Notes: a model not told the origin generated them from the sequence alone. Positions 8,150 to 15,800 are shown, numbered from the stretch's first letter. The stretch: 64,000 nucleotides of DNA from UM-FILTER-47-13 sp964445195 (GCA_964445195.1 CAYUKA010000008.1:1-64000); one strand, 5' to 3'. Numbers and translations: made by a program.

Positions 8150-8179
8150 GACCGGGCCGCGAAGGAAAAGGATAGAAAC

Positions 8180-8725
8180 ATGTCACGACTAGCAAGAAAC
8201 CCGATAGCCATTCCCGACGGTGTGACCGTTGAGGTCAGCGGTCAGGATATCAAGGTCAAGGGACCGAAAGGCGAGATGGGCCTGCGCGTTCATGACGATG
8301 TGGGCGTCAAGCTTGAAGACGGCGAGTCCGGCAAGCAGGTCCGCGTCGACCCGAAAAGCAAGAGCCGCGAAGCGCGCGCCTTGTGGGGCACGATGTGGAG
8401 CCTGATCCGCAACCGGGTCGTCGGTGTCAATGACGGCTTCAGCCGGGCGCTGGAGATCCAGGGTGTTGGTTACCGCGCTAACATGCAGGGCGCGAACCTG
8501 GTGTTGCAGCTTGGCTATAGCCACGATGTCCACTACGCGGTGCCGGAAGGCGTCAAGATCGAGGTCGACAAGCAGACCCGGATCGTTATCAGTGGCATTG
8601 ACAAAGAACTGGTCGGGGCCGTGGCGGCAAAAATCAAGTCGTTCCGGCCGCCGGAGCCTTACAAGGGCAAGGGTATTCGTTATGAAGACCAGTTTGTCCT
8701 GCGTAAAGAAGGCAAGAAGAAATAA
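8180..8725 (+). CDS. rplF: 50S ribosomal protein L6
   Basis: 181 residues, normal. L6 has two similar domains and lies near the sarcin-ricin loop. MSRLARNPIAIPDGVTVEV at the start and the C-terminal EPYKGKGIRYEDQFVLRKEGKKK are diagnostic. It is followed not directly by rplR but by a 121-base spacer holding two hairpins, one of them a dispersed-type palindromic repeat. Confidence 0.98.
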   Translation: MSRLARNPIAIPDGVTVEVSGQDIKVKGPKGEMGLRVHDDVGVKLEDGESGKQVRVDPKSKSREARALWGTMWSLIRNRVVGVNDGFSRALEIQGVGYRANMQGANLVLQLGYSHDVHYAVPEGVKIEVDKQTRIVISGIDKELVGAVAAKIKSFRPPEPYKGKGIRYEDQFVLRKEGKKK

Positions 8726-8766
8726 TGGCTTGCTTAATGAACGATAGTGAATTTAGCCAAGCCATT
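8724..8766 (+). other. Small inverted repeat at the rplF stop codon
   Basis: AATGGCTTG at 8724-8732 is an exact reverse complement of CAAGCCATT at 8758-8766, giving a 9-bp stem that begins inside the rplF stop codon and runs up to the larger palindrome. There is no T-run, so it is not a typical intrinsic terminator. It may be part of the footprint of the inserted repeat. Confidence 0.5.
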
Positions 8767-8830
8767 ATCCTGAGGCAAAGCCGAAGGATCTCAAGATGGT
8801 CCAGGAGATCCTTCACTTCGTTCAGGATGA
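8767..8830 (+). repeat. Palindromic repeat element between rplF and rplR
   Basis: The left arm (8767-8792, starting ATCCTGAGG and ending GAAGGATCTC) and the right arm (8805-8830, GAGATCCTTC to CAGGATGA) are imperfect inverted repeats of about 26 bases around a 12-base loop. The CCTGAGCGAAGCGAAGGATCTC type of sequence is a dispersed intergenic palindrome I know from many bacterial genomes. Here it sits inside a ribosomal operon without a T-run, so readthrough is expected. The right arm reaches to within 17 bases of the rplR start and creates a spurious upstream in-frame ATG. Confidence 0.75.
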
Positions 8831-8846
8831 CAAGGAGAGAAGAAAG

Positions 8847-9224
8847 ATGACACAGAGATTAAGCGCGCAACAGCGCCGTACCTTCAGAACGCGTAACAAG
8901 CTGCGCCGTGTGAATATCGAGCGCAATGCTGTTCGTGATGTGCGCCCGCGCCTGTCGGTACATCGCAGCGGCCGGCATATCTATGCGCAGGTGATTGACG
9001 ATCAGAAAGGCGTGACAGTGGTATCGGCATCGTCGCTGGACAAGGAACTGAAGCTTGATAAAGGCGCTGATAAGGACGCGGCGGCCAAGGTTGGCAAGCT
9101 GGTAGCGGAACGGGCCAGGAAGGCCGGTGTCTCGAAGGTCCAGTTTGATCGCGGCAGTTTCCTGTATCACGGCCGGGTCAAGGCGCTGGCCGATGGCGCG
9201 CGTGACGGCGGCCTTGAGTTTTAA
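8847..9224 (+). CDS. rplR: 50S ribosomal protein L18
   Basis: 125 residues from the ATG at 8847, behind AAGGAGAGAAGAA; this matches the family (about 117-120). An in-frame ATG at 8796 lies in the palindromic repeat and would add 17 repeat-encoded residues, so I reject it. L18 binds 5S rRNA. RLSVHRSGRHIYAQVIDD and the C-terminal FDRGSFLYHGRVKALADGAR are the signature stretches. Confidence 0.96.
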   Translation: MTQRLSAQQRRTFRTRNKLRRVNIERNAVRDVRPRLSVHRSGRHIYAQVIDDQKGVTVVSASSLDKELKLDKGADKDAAAKVGKLVAERARKAGVSKVQFDRGSFLYHGRVKALADGARDGGLEF

Positions 9225-9259
9225 GGCCGGTAGAGAAGGATTAAGGAAGGATAAAAGGA

Positions 9260-9844
9260 ATGGCTAGAGGATCAGAACAACAGCGCGAACGCAGCGGCGA
9301 AGACCCGGATATGGTTGAACGCCTGGTTGGCATCAACCGTGTTGCCAAGGTGGTCAAAGGTGGCCGCCGCTTCGGTTTTGCCGCCCTGATGGTGGTGGGC
9401 GATGGCCGCGGCCGGGTTGGTTTCGGCATCGGCAAAGCCCGCGAAGTGCCGGAAGCGGTGCGCAAGGCCAGCGAGCAGGCGCGCCGGAATATGATCCGTG
9501 TGCCGCTGCGCGAAGCCCGGACGCTGCACCATGATGTGCGCGGCCGTCACGGGGCCGGCAAGGTCCTGCTGCGCAGCGCGCCGCAAGGTACCGGGATTAT
9601 CGCCGGCGGCCCGATGCGTGCTGTTTTCGAGGCGCTGGGCGTACAGGATGTTGTCGCCAAGGCGATCGGTTCTAACAACCCGTACAGCATGGTCAACGCA
9701 ACGTTTGAAGCGCTGAAAACCATGCAGAGTCCGCGCCAGGTTGCGGCCCGCCGTGGCAAGAAAGTCAGCGATATTGTTGCCAACCGCGAAGCGGCCCGCT
9801 CTCATGCCGAGATTGCCGCGGAAGACAAGGATAGCGAGGAATAA
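9260..9844 (+). CDS. rpsE: 30S ribosomal protein S5
   Basis: 194 residues. S5 secures decoding accuracy and 16S helix 34 structure. VERLVGINRVAKVVKGGRRF and the S5 core GRVGFGIGKAREVPEAVRKA are present, followed by the second domain with APQGTGIIAGGPMRAVFE. The C-terminus is a little longer than in E. coli but ordinary for Alphaproteobacteria. rpmD follows after 5 bases. Confidence 0.97.
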   Translation: MARGSEQQRERSGEDPDMVERLVGINRVAKVVKGGRRFGFAALMVVGDGRGRVGFGIGKAREVPEAVRKASEQARRNMIRVPLREARTLHHDVRGRHGAGKVLLRSAPQGTGIIAGGPMRAVFEALGVQDVVAKAIGSNNPYSMVNATFEALKTMQSPRQVAARRGKKVSDIVANREAARSHAEIAAEDKDSEE

Positions 9845-9849
9845 GAGCC

Positions 9850-10266
9850 ATGGCCGAAGACAAGAAAACGGAAGAGACCAAGAAGGCGCCGGCGAAAAAA
9901 GCTGCGGCGAAAAAGGCCCCTGCGAAAAAAGCGGCAACCGCCAAGACAGAAGCAGCGAAAAAGCCTGCGACAGCCAAGAAGGCCCCGGCCAAGGCGGCGG
10001 CTGATAAGGCTGCAACCAAGGCGGATGCGCCGGCAGCCAAAAAGACAGCGGCGAAAAAGCCGGCAGCCAGGAAAAAACCGGCCGGCAAGACAGTCAAAGT
10101 CACCCAGATCGGCAGCCCGATCGGGCGGCAGGCTTATCAGCGCGCGACGCTGATCGGACTGGGACTGAACAAGATGCACCGCACGCGCGAGCTGGAGGAC
10201 ACTCCGGCGGTGCGCGGTATGATTGAAAAGGTCAAACACCTGGTCCGCGTTGAAGACGCGGCCTAA
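9850..10266 (+). CDS. rpmD: 50S ribosomal protein L30 with ~79-residue Lys/Ala-rich N-terminal extension
   Basis: The L30 core is residues 80-138 (KTVKVTQIGSPIGRQAYQRA, then LIGLGLNKMHRTRELEDTPA and the VRGMIEKVKHLVRV end), matching the 59-60 residue family size. It is preceded by about 79 residues made almost only of Lys, Ala, Pro and Thr. The ATG at 9850 has the AAGGATAGCGAGG region upstream and lies 5 bases after rpsE; no ATG is near the core start, so the extension is probably translated. An N-terminal extension is unlike the C-terminal tails of the other r-proteins here. It might be cleaved or disordered. Confidence 0.9.
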   Translation: MAEDKKTEETKKAPAKKAAAKKAPAKKAATAKTEAAKKPATAKKAPAKAAADKAATKADAPAAKKTAAKKPAARKKPAGKTVKVTQIGSPIGRQAYQRATLIGLGLNKMHRTRELEDTPAVRGMIEKVKHLVRVEDAA

Positions 10267-10294
10267 GGCATAGACAAGCGTAAAGGGCAGAGCC

Positions 10295-10873
10295 ATGAAA
10301 CTGAATGACTTACAACCGAAACCCGGTTCCCGCAGCGACCGTACCCGTGTCGGGCGCGGCATCGGCTCCGGCAAGGGCAAGACTTCCGGTAAGGGCCACA
10401 AGGGCCAGAAGGCGCGCTCCGGCGTCTCGATCAAGGGCTTTGAGGGCGGCCAGATGCCGCTTTACCGCCGTCTGCCCAAGCGCGGTTTCACCAATATTTT
10501 CGGCAAGGACTTTGCCACGATCAGCCTCGGCCGCCTGCAAGAAGCGATCGACAAAAAGATGATCGACCCGAAAAACACCATTGACGAGGATATGCTGGTC
10601 AAAGCCAGGGTTATTCGCCGCAAGAAAGACGGCGTGCGTCTGCTGGGCAGCGGTGAGATCAAGGCGAAGGTAACACTGCAAATCTCCGGCGGTGCCACGA
10701 AAACGGCGGTTGCTGCGGTTGAAAAGGCCGGCGGCAAAGTCGAGATTGTCGAGCCGCCAAAGAAACAGCCGAAAGACGAAAAGAAAGCGGCAGCGAAAAA
10801 AGCGCCGGCTAAGAAGAGCGCCGCTAAAAAGCCTGCGGCCAAGACCAAGACCGGTAAAACAGGTGAGTCCTGA
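10295..10873 (+). CDS. rplO: 50S ribosomal protein L15 with Lys/Ala-rich C-terminal tail
   Basis: Residues 1-152 are normal L15 (MKLNDLQPKPGSRSDRTRVG, then GRGIGSGKGKTSGKGHKGQK and the FEGGQMPLYRRLPKRGF motif). About 40 further residues are a KKAPAKK/AAKKPAAK tail. L15 is a late 50S assembly protein. Usually secY follows at once; here an intrinsic terminator at 10920 ends the operon and secY lies 1.85 kb away. Confidence 0.96.
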   Translation: MKLNDLQPKPGSRSDRTRVGRGIGSGKGKTSGKGHKGQKARSGVSIKGFEGGQMPLYRRLPKRGFTNIFGKDFATISLGRLQEAIDKKMIDPKNTIDEDMLVKARVIRRKKDGVRLLGSGEIKAKVTLQISGGATKTAVAAVEKAGGKVEIVEPPKKQPKDEKKAAAKKAPAKKSAAKKPAAKTKTGKTGES

Positions 10874-10919
10874 GCCCAGGTCATAAGCGCTTTCATGACA
10901 GCCCTATCGTTTTTAAAAG

Positions 10920-10942
10920 CCCGTTTTCATAACGGGTTTTTT
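10920..10942 (+). terminator. Intrinsic terminator after rplO
   Basis: CCCGTT (10920-10925) pairs with AACGGG (10931-10936) around a TTCAT loop and is followed by six T. It lies 46 bases after the rplO stop and ends the S10-spc transcript before secY. Confidence 0.8.
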
Positions 10943-10943
10943 C

Positions 10944-10972
10944 TTGCAGTCACCAGCAAAAGCATTTATAAA
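10944..10972 (+). promoter_or_regulatory. Candidate sigma-70 promoter for the 11002 gene
   Basis: TTGCAG at 10944-10949 and TATAAA at 10967-10972 are separated by 17 bases, directly behind the rplO terminator and 30 bases before the next start codon. The -10 is good and the -35 only moderate. Confidence 0.45.
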
Positions 10973-11001
10973 TATGGAAATTTTAATAGGAGATGGTGAC
11001 A

Positions 11002-11556
11002 ATGAGTGATCGCAGGCAGGATGATGGCGCCGTTGACCCCGACAGGCTGTTTGAGAAGATTGGAGATTTTGTGGCTGGTCTTAATGCAGGCGCACAGGAT
11101 AATGATCGCGCACAGGATGATGGTGCCGTTGACCCTAAAACTGTGTACGCGGCCTTTGCGGCCCTTGCGGATATGGCTGGTTCCTTGCGCGCACAAGGGG
11201 CTATGACTTTCCGTGAGAATATTCAGGCTGTTGCTCCCCGTATGGCTGCCGAGCTTGCTGTTTTAAAAAGACAGGCTGAAGCGGTCGGGCAGCGCGAGGA
11301 TGCCGCTGATCTCGCGGCGATTGCCGAGAGTCTTACATCTCTGGCCAGCCGGGCCGGGATGGTCATGTATGCGGTGACGCCTGCGGCGGCGGACGGTATG
11401 ACGGTCGATGAACTGGTCTCCGTTCTCGAAACCTTTAACGGCGCTGTGTTGCAGGACAGGGCTGAGCGCGGTGTGACGGCGGCGATGTCGCCTGCCGTGG
11501 CCGCAGAGATCGGGCGTGCGCATGAAGGCCGGATCAGGCTTTCACCGCTACCGTAA
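11002..11556 (+). CDS. Hypothetical protein between rplO and secY
   Basis: I do not recognise this protein. From the ATG at 11002 (TAGGAG 9 bases upstream) it has 184 residues; an in-frame ATG at 10993 is overlapped by the ribosome-binding site. It is soluble, acidic and Ala/Asp-rich with mostly helical character and no signal peptide. The eight-residue motif QDDGAVDP-like occurs twice (about residues 5 and 39), separated by 34 residues, suggesting a small internal duplication. It has its own terminator upstream and a candidate promoter, so it is probably expressed apart from the ribosomal genes. It interrupts the usual rplO-secY junction. Confidence 0.65.
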   Translation: MSDRRQDDGAVDPDRLFEKIGDFVAGLNAGAQDNDRAQDDGAVDPKTVYAAFAALADMAGSLRAQGAMTFRENIQAVAPRMAAELAVLKRQAEAVGQREDAADLAAIAESLTSLASRAGMVMYAVTPAAADGMTVDELVSVLETFNGAVLQDRAERGVTAAMSPAVAAEIGRAHEGRIRLSPLP

Positions 11557-11887
11557 CGGTTTGCGCCGCGATTTTTTGTTGATATATTTCTAGTCTTCGC
11601 TGTAAGCGGAACTGGTTTGGGATAAGGGATATTCAGGCATGAAATATTATTGTACCGGAGGTGTCTTCGCCGCCCTGTCTGGCCGGTCCGGCATGACGGG
11701 GATGCCTGCCCGTTTTCCTGAAATTTCCTTTTTCTTCTTCTTTAGTGTCGTTAGTGCTGTTCGCGTGTCTTTTGAACACGGGCGCTGTGCCGCGCCTGTA
11801 TCCTAAGTATTAATCAAGCATTTCTATTTTCAATGAACCGTAATGACAAGAAGCGGGCCGTTATGGTGCCGCAAAGGAAAATATATC
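11557..11887 (+). other. Intergenic region of 331 bases, little recognisable
   Basis: No RNA gene or clear promoter is visible. A 55-codon reading frame at 11639-11806 starts at an ATG with AAGGGA nine bases upstream, but its product (a Phe-rich, Cys-containing string) resembles nothing I know. The stretch around 11680-11705 has the CCGGTCCGGCATGACGGG look of a dispersed intergenic repeat. I cannot assign either with confidence. Confidence 0.4.
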
Positions 11888-12622
11888 ATGACTATCAAAG
11901 CAGAACGACAAATCCGGTCGCCTTCATTGACTATCCGCGCCGCCTGTGCGGCGGATGCCGCCATGCTGGCCGATTTACACAGCCGTGCTTATGCGCACCG
12001 TTTTTTTGATCCGGCTGCGCGGGGACCTGACGGAAACTTGTACGGCGCGCCGCTGGCGCGGGAGTTTCCGGTGCTGGCGCGGGGACAAAACCGGGCTTGG
12101 TTCGAGTATTACTGGCAGGGCTTCGCCGCGTCTCTGGATGATCCGGACCCGCGGCGGCGCACATACTGTTATATCGCCGAACGACAGAGGGCCGAAACCG
12201 GCGGGCCTACCGCCTTTGTCAAGGGTGACGGCGCGCCCGTCAGTGCGGATCCGGATTTTGCGTCTCTGTTCAACAGGGCGGCGGGCGTGCCGCCGGCACT
12301 GTGCGGCGAGCTGGGCTCGGTTTACTGTGATCCCGCGCAAAAATACCGTGGTGCCGGGCGGGCGCTGGTGGCGGTCTTTGCCGCCTGTGTACAGCGGCTT
12401 GGTTATCAGGGTATGGTCACGCGCGCCTATGATAAAAACGATTCGCCGGCGTTCTTCGAAAAGCTGGGCGCGCGTTTGATGGGGCCGTGCGCCATTGCCA
12501 ATGACTATCTGGCCGATGACGGCACGGTCGCAACGCTCGATATCCCCGGCGTATGGCTGTACTGGGACCGCCCGGCGCTTGCGGATCTGGCGGCGGCGGC
12601 GGCACTGCCGGCCCGCTGTTGA
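11888..12622 (+). CDS. GNAT-family N-acetyltransferase
   Basis: About 244 residues from the ATG at 11888, behind AAAGGAAAA; an ORF start at 11843 lacks a ribosome-binding site. The GNAT acetyl-CoA loop is visible as GSVYCDPAQKYRGAGRALV, matching the Q/RxxGxG/A motif, followed by the expected ACVQRLGYQGMVTRAYDKND strand-helix and SPAFFEKLGARLMG. The substrate cannot be read from sequence. A strong terminator follows, so this gene with the 11002 gene forms a self-contained block between rplO and secY. Confidence 0.8.
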   Translation: MTIKAERQIRSPSLTIRAACAADAAMLADLHSRAYAHRFFDPAARGPDGNLYGAPLAREFPVLARGQNRAWFEYYWQGFAASLDDPDPRRRTYCYIAERQRAETGGPTAFVKGDGAPVSADPDFASLFNRAAGVPPALCGELGSVYCDPAQKYRGAGRALVAVFAACVQRLGYQGMVTRAYDKNDSPAFFEKLGARLMGPCAIANDYLADDGTVATLDIPGVWLYWDRPALADLAAAAALPARC

Positions 12623-12643
12623 GGGCGTGCATAATCTTGTGAA

Positions 12644-12675
12644 AAAGGGGGCTTGCGGGCCCCCTTTCTTTTCTT
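12644..12675 (+). terminator. Intrinsic terminator after the GNAT gene
   Basis: AAAGGGGGC (12644-12652) is the exact reverse complement of GCCCCCTTT (12659-12667), with a 6-base loop and a T-rich run after it. It lies 22 bases after the GNAT stop and 49 bases before secY, which must therefore have its own promoter or depend on readthrough. Confidence 0.85.
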
Positions 12676-12723
12676 TATTTATGGCAGGATTGCATACAGA
12701 ACTGACTTTAAAGGTATCACTTC

Positions 12724-14067
12724 ATGGTTTCTGCCGTTGAGCAACTGGCGAAAAACGCCAATTTCGGGGCGCTGGCCAAGGCGACCGAGCTGAAAAAACG
12801 TATCCTGTTCGTGTTGGGGGCGTTGCTGATTTACCGGCTCGGTACTTATATCCCGGTGCCGGGAATCGATCCGGTCGTCTGGGCGGAGATTTTCAGCCAG
12901 AAGGGCGGCGGCATTCTGGACATGTTCAACATGTTTGCCGGCGGCGCGCTGTCGCGGATGACGATTTTTGCGCTCAATATCATGCCTTATATCTCGGCGG
13001 CGATTATCATGCAGCTTGCGACCTCGATGTCGCCAAAGCTCGAAGCGCTCAAAAAAGAAGGCGAAAGCGGCCGGATGAAGATCAACCAGTATACGCGCTA
13101 TCTGACCGTGATGCTGGCGACGGTGCAGGCTTATGGCCTGGCTGTCGGCCTTGAGAGCATGCAGGGCTCGACCGGCAGCGCCGTGATCGATCCGGGACTG
13201 TTCTTCCGGATTTCGACGGTGATTACGATTGTCGGCGGCACGATCTTCCTGATGTGGCTGGGCGAACAGATTACCCAGCGCGGCGTCGGTAACGGTATTT
13301 CGCTGATTATCTTCGCCGGCATTGTGGCCGAGTTGCCGCGCGCCATAGGCAGCACGCTGGAGCTGGGCCGCCAGGGCCAGTTCAATGTGCTGGAGATCCT
13401 GCTGATGGCGGTGATGATCGTGGCGGTGATCGTCCTGATTGTCTATGTCGAGCGGGCACAGCGCCGCGTCGTCGTCCAGTATCCGAAACGCCAGGTCGGG
13501 AACAAAATGATGATGGGCGAGCAGAACTTCCTGCCGCTCAAGCTCAACACCGCCGGGGTGATTCCACCGATCTTCGCGTCTTCGCTGCTGTTGCTGCCGC
13601 TGACGCTTGTCGGGTTCAGCGGCGCGGAAGGCAGCGACCTGACGGCCGGCCTGGCGCGGTTCCTGCAACATGGCGAACCGCTTTATATGTTTATGTATGG
13701 CGCGCTGATTATCTTCTTCTGTTTCTTCTATACGGCGGTCGTGTTCAACCCGGCGGAGAATGCCGATATGCTCAAACGCTATGGCGGGTTTGTGCCGGGG
13801 ATCCGGCCGGGCCAGCCGACGGCGGATTACCTGGATACGGTGCTGACGCGGATTACGACGGTCGGGGCGGTTTACCTGGTTTTTATCTGCCTGCTGCCGG
13901 AATTCCTGCTCGGGGCTTATAGCCTGCCGTTTTATTTCGGCGGCACCAGCCTGCTGATCGTGGTGACGGTGACGCTGGATACGGTGGCGCAGGTCCATTC
14001 CCACCTGATTGCCCACCAGTATGAAGGGCTGATCAAGAAAACCAAGCTGAGAGGACGACGGCGATGA
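12724..14067 (+). CDS. secY: Preprotein translocase subunit SecY
   Basis: 447 residues, full length, with the ten membrane segments expected of the protein-conducting channel. Recognisable parts are YRLGTYIPVPGIDP at the N-terminus, the plug region GGGILDMFNMFAGGALSRM, and the cytoplasmic loop with ERAQRRVVVQYPKRQ. It inserts and exports Sec substrates with SecE/SecG. It is separated from rplO by a terminator-bounded insertion. The stop overlaps the adk start (ATGA). Confidence 0.98.
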   Translation: MVSAVEQLAKNANFGALAKATELKKRILFVLGALLIYRLGTYIPVPGIDPVVWAEIFSQKGGGILDMFNMFAGGALSRMTIFALNIMPYISAAIIMQLATSMSPKLEALKKEGESGRMKINQYTRYLTVMLATVQAYGLAVGLESMQGSTGSAVIDPGLFFRISTVITIVGGTIFLMWLGEQITQRGVGNGISLIIFAGIVAELPRAIGSTLELGRQGQFNVLEILLMAVMIVAVIVLIVYVERAQRRVVVQYPKRQVGNKMMMGEQNFLPLKLNTAGVIPPIFASSLLLLPLTLVGFSGAEGSDLTAGLARFLQHGEPLYMFMYGALIIFFCFFYTAVVFNPAENADMLKRYGGFVPGIRPGQPTADYLDTVLTRITTVGAVYLVFICLLPEFLLGAYSLPFYFGGTSLLIVVTVTLDTVAQVHSHLIAHQYEGLIKKTKLRGRRR

Positions 14068-14663
14068 ATATAATCTTTTTCGGCCCGCCTGCCGCGGGCA
14101 AGGGGACACAGGCGAAAATCCTGGAAGAAAAATACGGTCTGAAACAGCTTTCGACCGGCGATATGTTACGGGCCGAGATTGCTGCTGATACCGAACTGGG
14201 CAAGAAGGCCAAACATCTGATGGATCAGGGCAAGCTGGTGCCGGATCATGTTGTTATCGACATGATCGCTAAACGGATTGATGATCCCGCCTGCGCCAAG
14301 GGGGTGATTTTCGACGGGTTTCCGCGCACGGTTGCGCAGGCTGAAGCGCTGGCGGCGATGCTGGCGGAACGCGGCAAGCATATTGATATCGTCATGGAGC
14401 TGGTGGCCGATCAGGATAATATTGTGGCGCGGATGGAAAAGCGCGCCGCCGAGGAAGGGCGCAGCGATGATAATATCGAAACGATGAAAAAGCGCCTCGC
14501 GCAATATAACGACTATTCCGTCGCCGTCCTGCTGCATTACCGGGCGCAGGGCGAGGTGCCGATCATCGACGGCAACCAGCCGGTCGAGGCTGTTACCGCC
14601 CGGATCGAAGAGATACTCGCGGGAAAGGATTCGGCCCCGCAGCGCTCAGCCGGCGGGGCCTGA
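14064..14663 (+). CDS. adk: Adenylate kinase (short form)
   Basis: 199 residues. The enzyme interconverts ATP + AMP and 2 ADP. The P-loop FFGPPAAGKGTQ is at residues 5-16, then LSTGDMLRAEI and the FDGFPRTVAQAEAL AMP-binding segment. The LID is short (KRAAEEGRSDDN) and lacks the four-cysteine zinc site, hence the length below the 214 of E. coli. secY-adk order is standard; translation is coupled by ATGA. Confidence 0.97.
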   Translation: MNIIFFGPPAAGKGTQAKILEEKYGLKQLSTGDMLRAEIAADTELGKKAKHLMDQGKLVPDHVVIDMIAKRIDDPACAKGVIFDGFPRTVAQAEALAAMLAERGKHIDIVMELVADQDNIVARMEKRAAEEGRSDDNIETMKKRLAQYNDYSVAVLLHYRAQGEVPIIDGNQPVEAVTARIEEILAGKDSAPQRSAGGA

Positions 14664-14668
14664 CAGCC

Positions 14669-14692
14669 GGCGGCGCAAAGCCCGCCTTTTTT
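14669..14692 (+). terminator. Probable intrinsic terminator after adk
   Basis: GGCGG (14669-14673) pairs with CCGCC (14682-14686) around an 8-base loop and is followed by six T. It lies just after the adk stop and just before the rpsM promoter. Confidence 0.6.
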
Positions 14693-14694
14693 CC

Positions 14695-14722
14695 TTGACG
14701 CACGGGCATAAATGCCTATATT
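14695..14722 (+). promoter_or_regulatory. Sigma-70 promoter of the rpsM-rpsK-rpoA-rplQ operon
   Basis: TTGACG at 14695-14700 and TATATT at 14717-14722 are 16 bases apart. The likely transcript has a leader of about 170 bases before rpsM. This is the clearest housekeeping-type promoter I find in the window, and its position behind the adk terminator fits. Confidence 0.75.
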
Positions 14723-14901
14723 GTGCGCATCTCTTTAGGTAGAGGCGGCTTTTGATGGCGCTGTGCGCGTGTTTCAAAGGCTTTTGGATAAACAGTGTAC
14801 AAACCGGCCGGGGGAAGCTTAACGCGCGGACCCGTTTACGGTTTGGCCCCGGGTTTTACAGTTCTTACGCCGTAAATCCCGACAGAAACTGGAGACATAG
14901 T

Positions 14902-15273
14902 ATGGCCCGTATAGCAGGCGTCAATATTCCTGACGGCAAGCGCGCTGTGATCGCGCTGACCTACATTCATGGCATCGGCCGGACCACGGCCCGCAAAATC
15001 ATCGACAAGCTCAGGATCGACCGTGCACGCCGCATGAACGACCTGACCGAGGACGAACTGAACCAGATCCGTAAGGAGATCGAAACCAGCGGTGTCGTGA
15101 TCGAAGGCGATCTGCGCCGTGAAGTGTCGCTGAATATCAAGCGGCTGATGGATATGAAATCCTATCGCGGTCTGCGCCACCGTGCCCATCTGCCGGTGCG
15201 CGGCCAGAATACGCGGGTGAATGCCCGTACACGTAAAGGCCCGGCCAAGCCGATCGCCGGTAAGAAGAAATAG
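14902..15273 (+). CDS. rpsM: 30S ribosomal protein S13
   Basis: 123 residues from the ATG at 14902 behind GGAGA. The frame stays open 50 codons upstream but that part is leader sequence with no homology. MARIAGVNIPDGKRAVIALT is the classic start, with the HhH segment YIHGIGRTTARKI and the C-terminal RGLRHRAHLPVRGQNTRVNA. S13 contacts the P-site tRNA and the 50S subunit. Confidence 0.98.
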   Translation: MARIAGVNIPDGKRAVIALTYIHGIGRTTARKIIDKLRIDRARRMNDLTEDELNQIRKEIETSGVVIEGDLRREVSLNIKRLMDMKSYRGLRHRAHLPVRGQNTRVNARTRKGPAKPIAGKKK

Positions 15274-15292
15274 CCGGGCGGAGGGATAGATC

Positions 15293-15685
15293 ATGGCAAA
15301 AGCAGCAAAATCCACAGCGAAGAAAAAAGTTAAAAAGAACATTACCGCCGGTATTGTTCACGTAAATGCGACCTTCAACAACACGCTGATCACCATTTCC
15401 GATGCGCAGGGCAATGTCGTGTCCTGGTCCTCGGCCGGGATGATGGGTTTTAAAGGCTCGCGGAAATCAACACCGTATGCTGCGGGCGTGGCCGCCGAAG
15501 ATGCCGGCCGCAAGGCGCAGGAACACGGCATGAAGGAACTTGATGTGCGGGTTAAAGGGCCGGGTTCGGGCCGTGAGAGCGCGCTGCGCTCGTTGCAGTC
15601 GATCGGCTTTACGATCAAGGTGATTCAGGATATCACGCCGATCCCGCATAACGGTTGCCGCCCGCGCAAGCGCAGACGGGTGTAG
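15293..15685 (+). CDS. rpsK: 30S ribosomal protein S11
   Basis: 130 residues, standard. S11 forms the platform of the 30S subunit at the mRNA exit. NITAGIVHVNATFNNTLITI and GFKGSRKSTPYAAGVAAEDA are conserved, as is the C-terminal DITPIPHNGCRPRKRRRV. GGAGGGATAG precedes the ATG. A 115-base spacer follows before rpoA, without a terminator. Confidence 0.98.
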   Translation: MAKAAKSTAKKKVKKNITAGIVHVNATFNNTLITISDAQGNVVSWSSAGMMGFKGSRKSTPYAAGVAAEDAGRKAQEHGMKELDVRVKGPGSGRESALRSLQSIGFTIKVIQDITPIPHNGCRPRKRRRV

Positions 15686-15800
15686 TCAATTCGTGAATAG
15701 TGGCCGGTGACTGGTCTGATTGACTAAGCCAGCCGCTAAACACAGCTAACCAGAGGCCGGTTAAGAGCCGGATGACGTTAAACAGGAAAGGACCCATACC

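Noticed and set aside
8796..8846. N-terminal 17-residue extension of L18 (EILHFVQDD)
   Set aside because: Encoded by the palindromic repeat; the proper ribosome-binding site and family start are at 8847.
9850..10090. Separate histone-like gene fused or overlapping with rpmD
   Set aside because: There is one continuous frame, no stop and no second start before the L30 core.
12679..14109. 476-codon open frame on minus, opposite secY and the adk start
   Set aside because: It lies wholly over secY, whose protein is conserved throughout; the antisense product is His/Arg/Gln-rich, as expected from codon structure of a membrane-protein gene.
14752..14901. 50-residue N-terminal extension of S13
   Set aside because: It is the mRNA leader of the alpha operon; S13 always starts MARIAGV.
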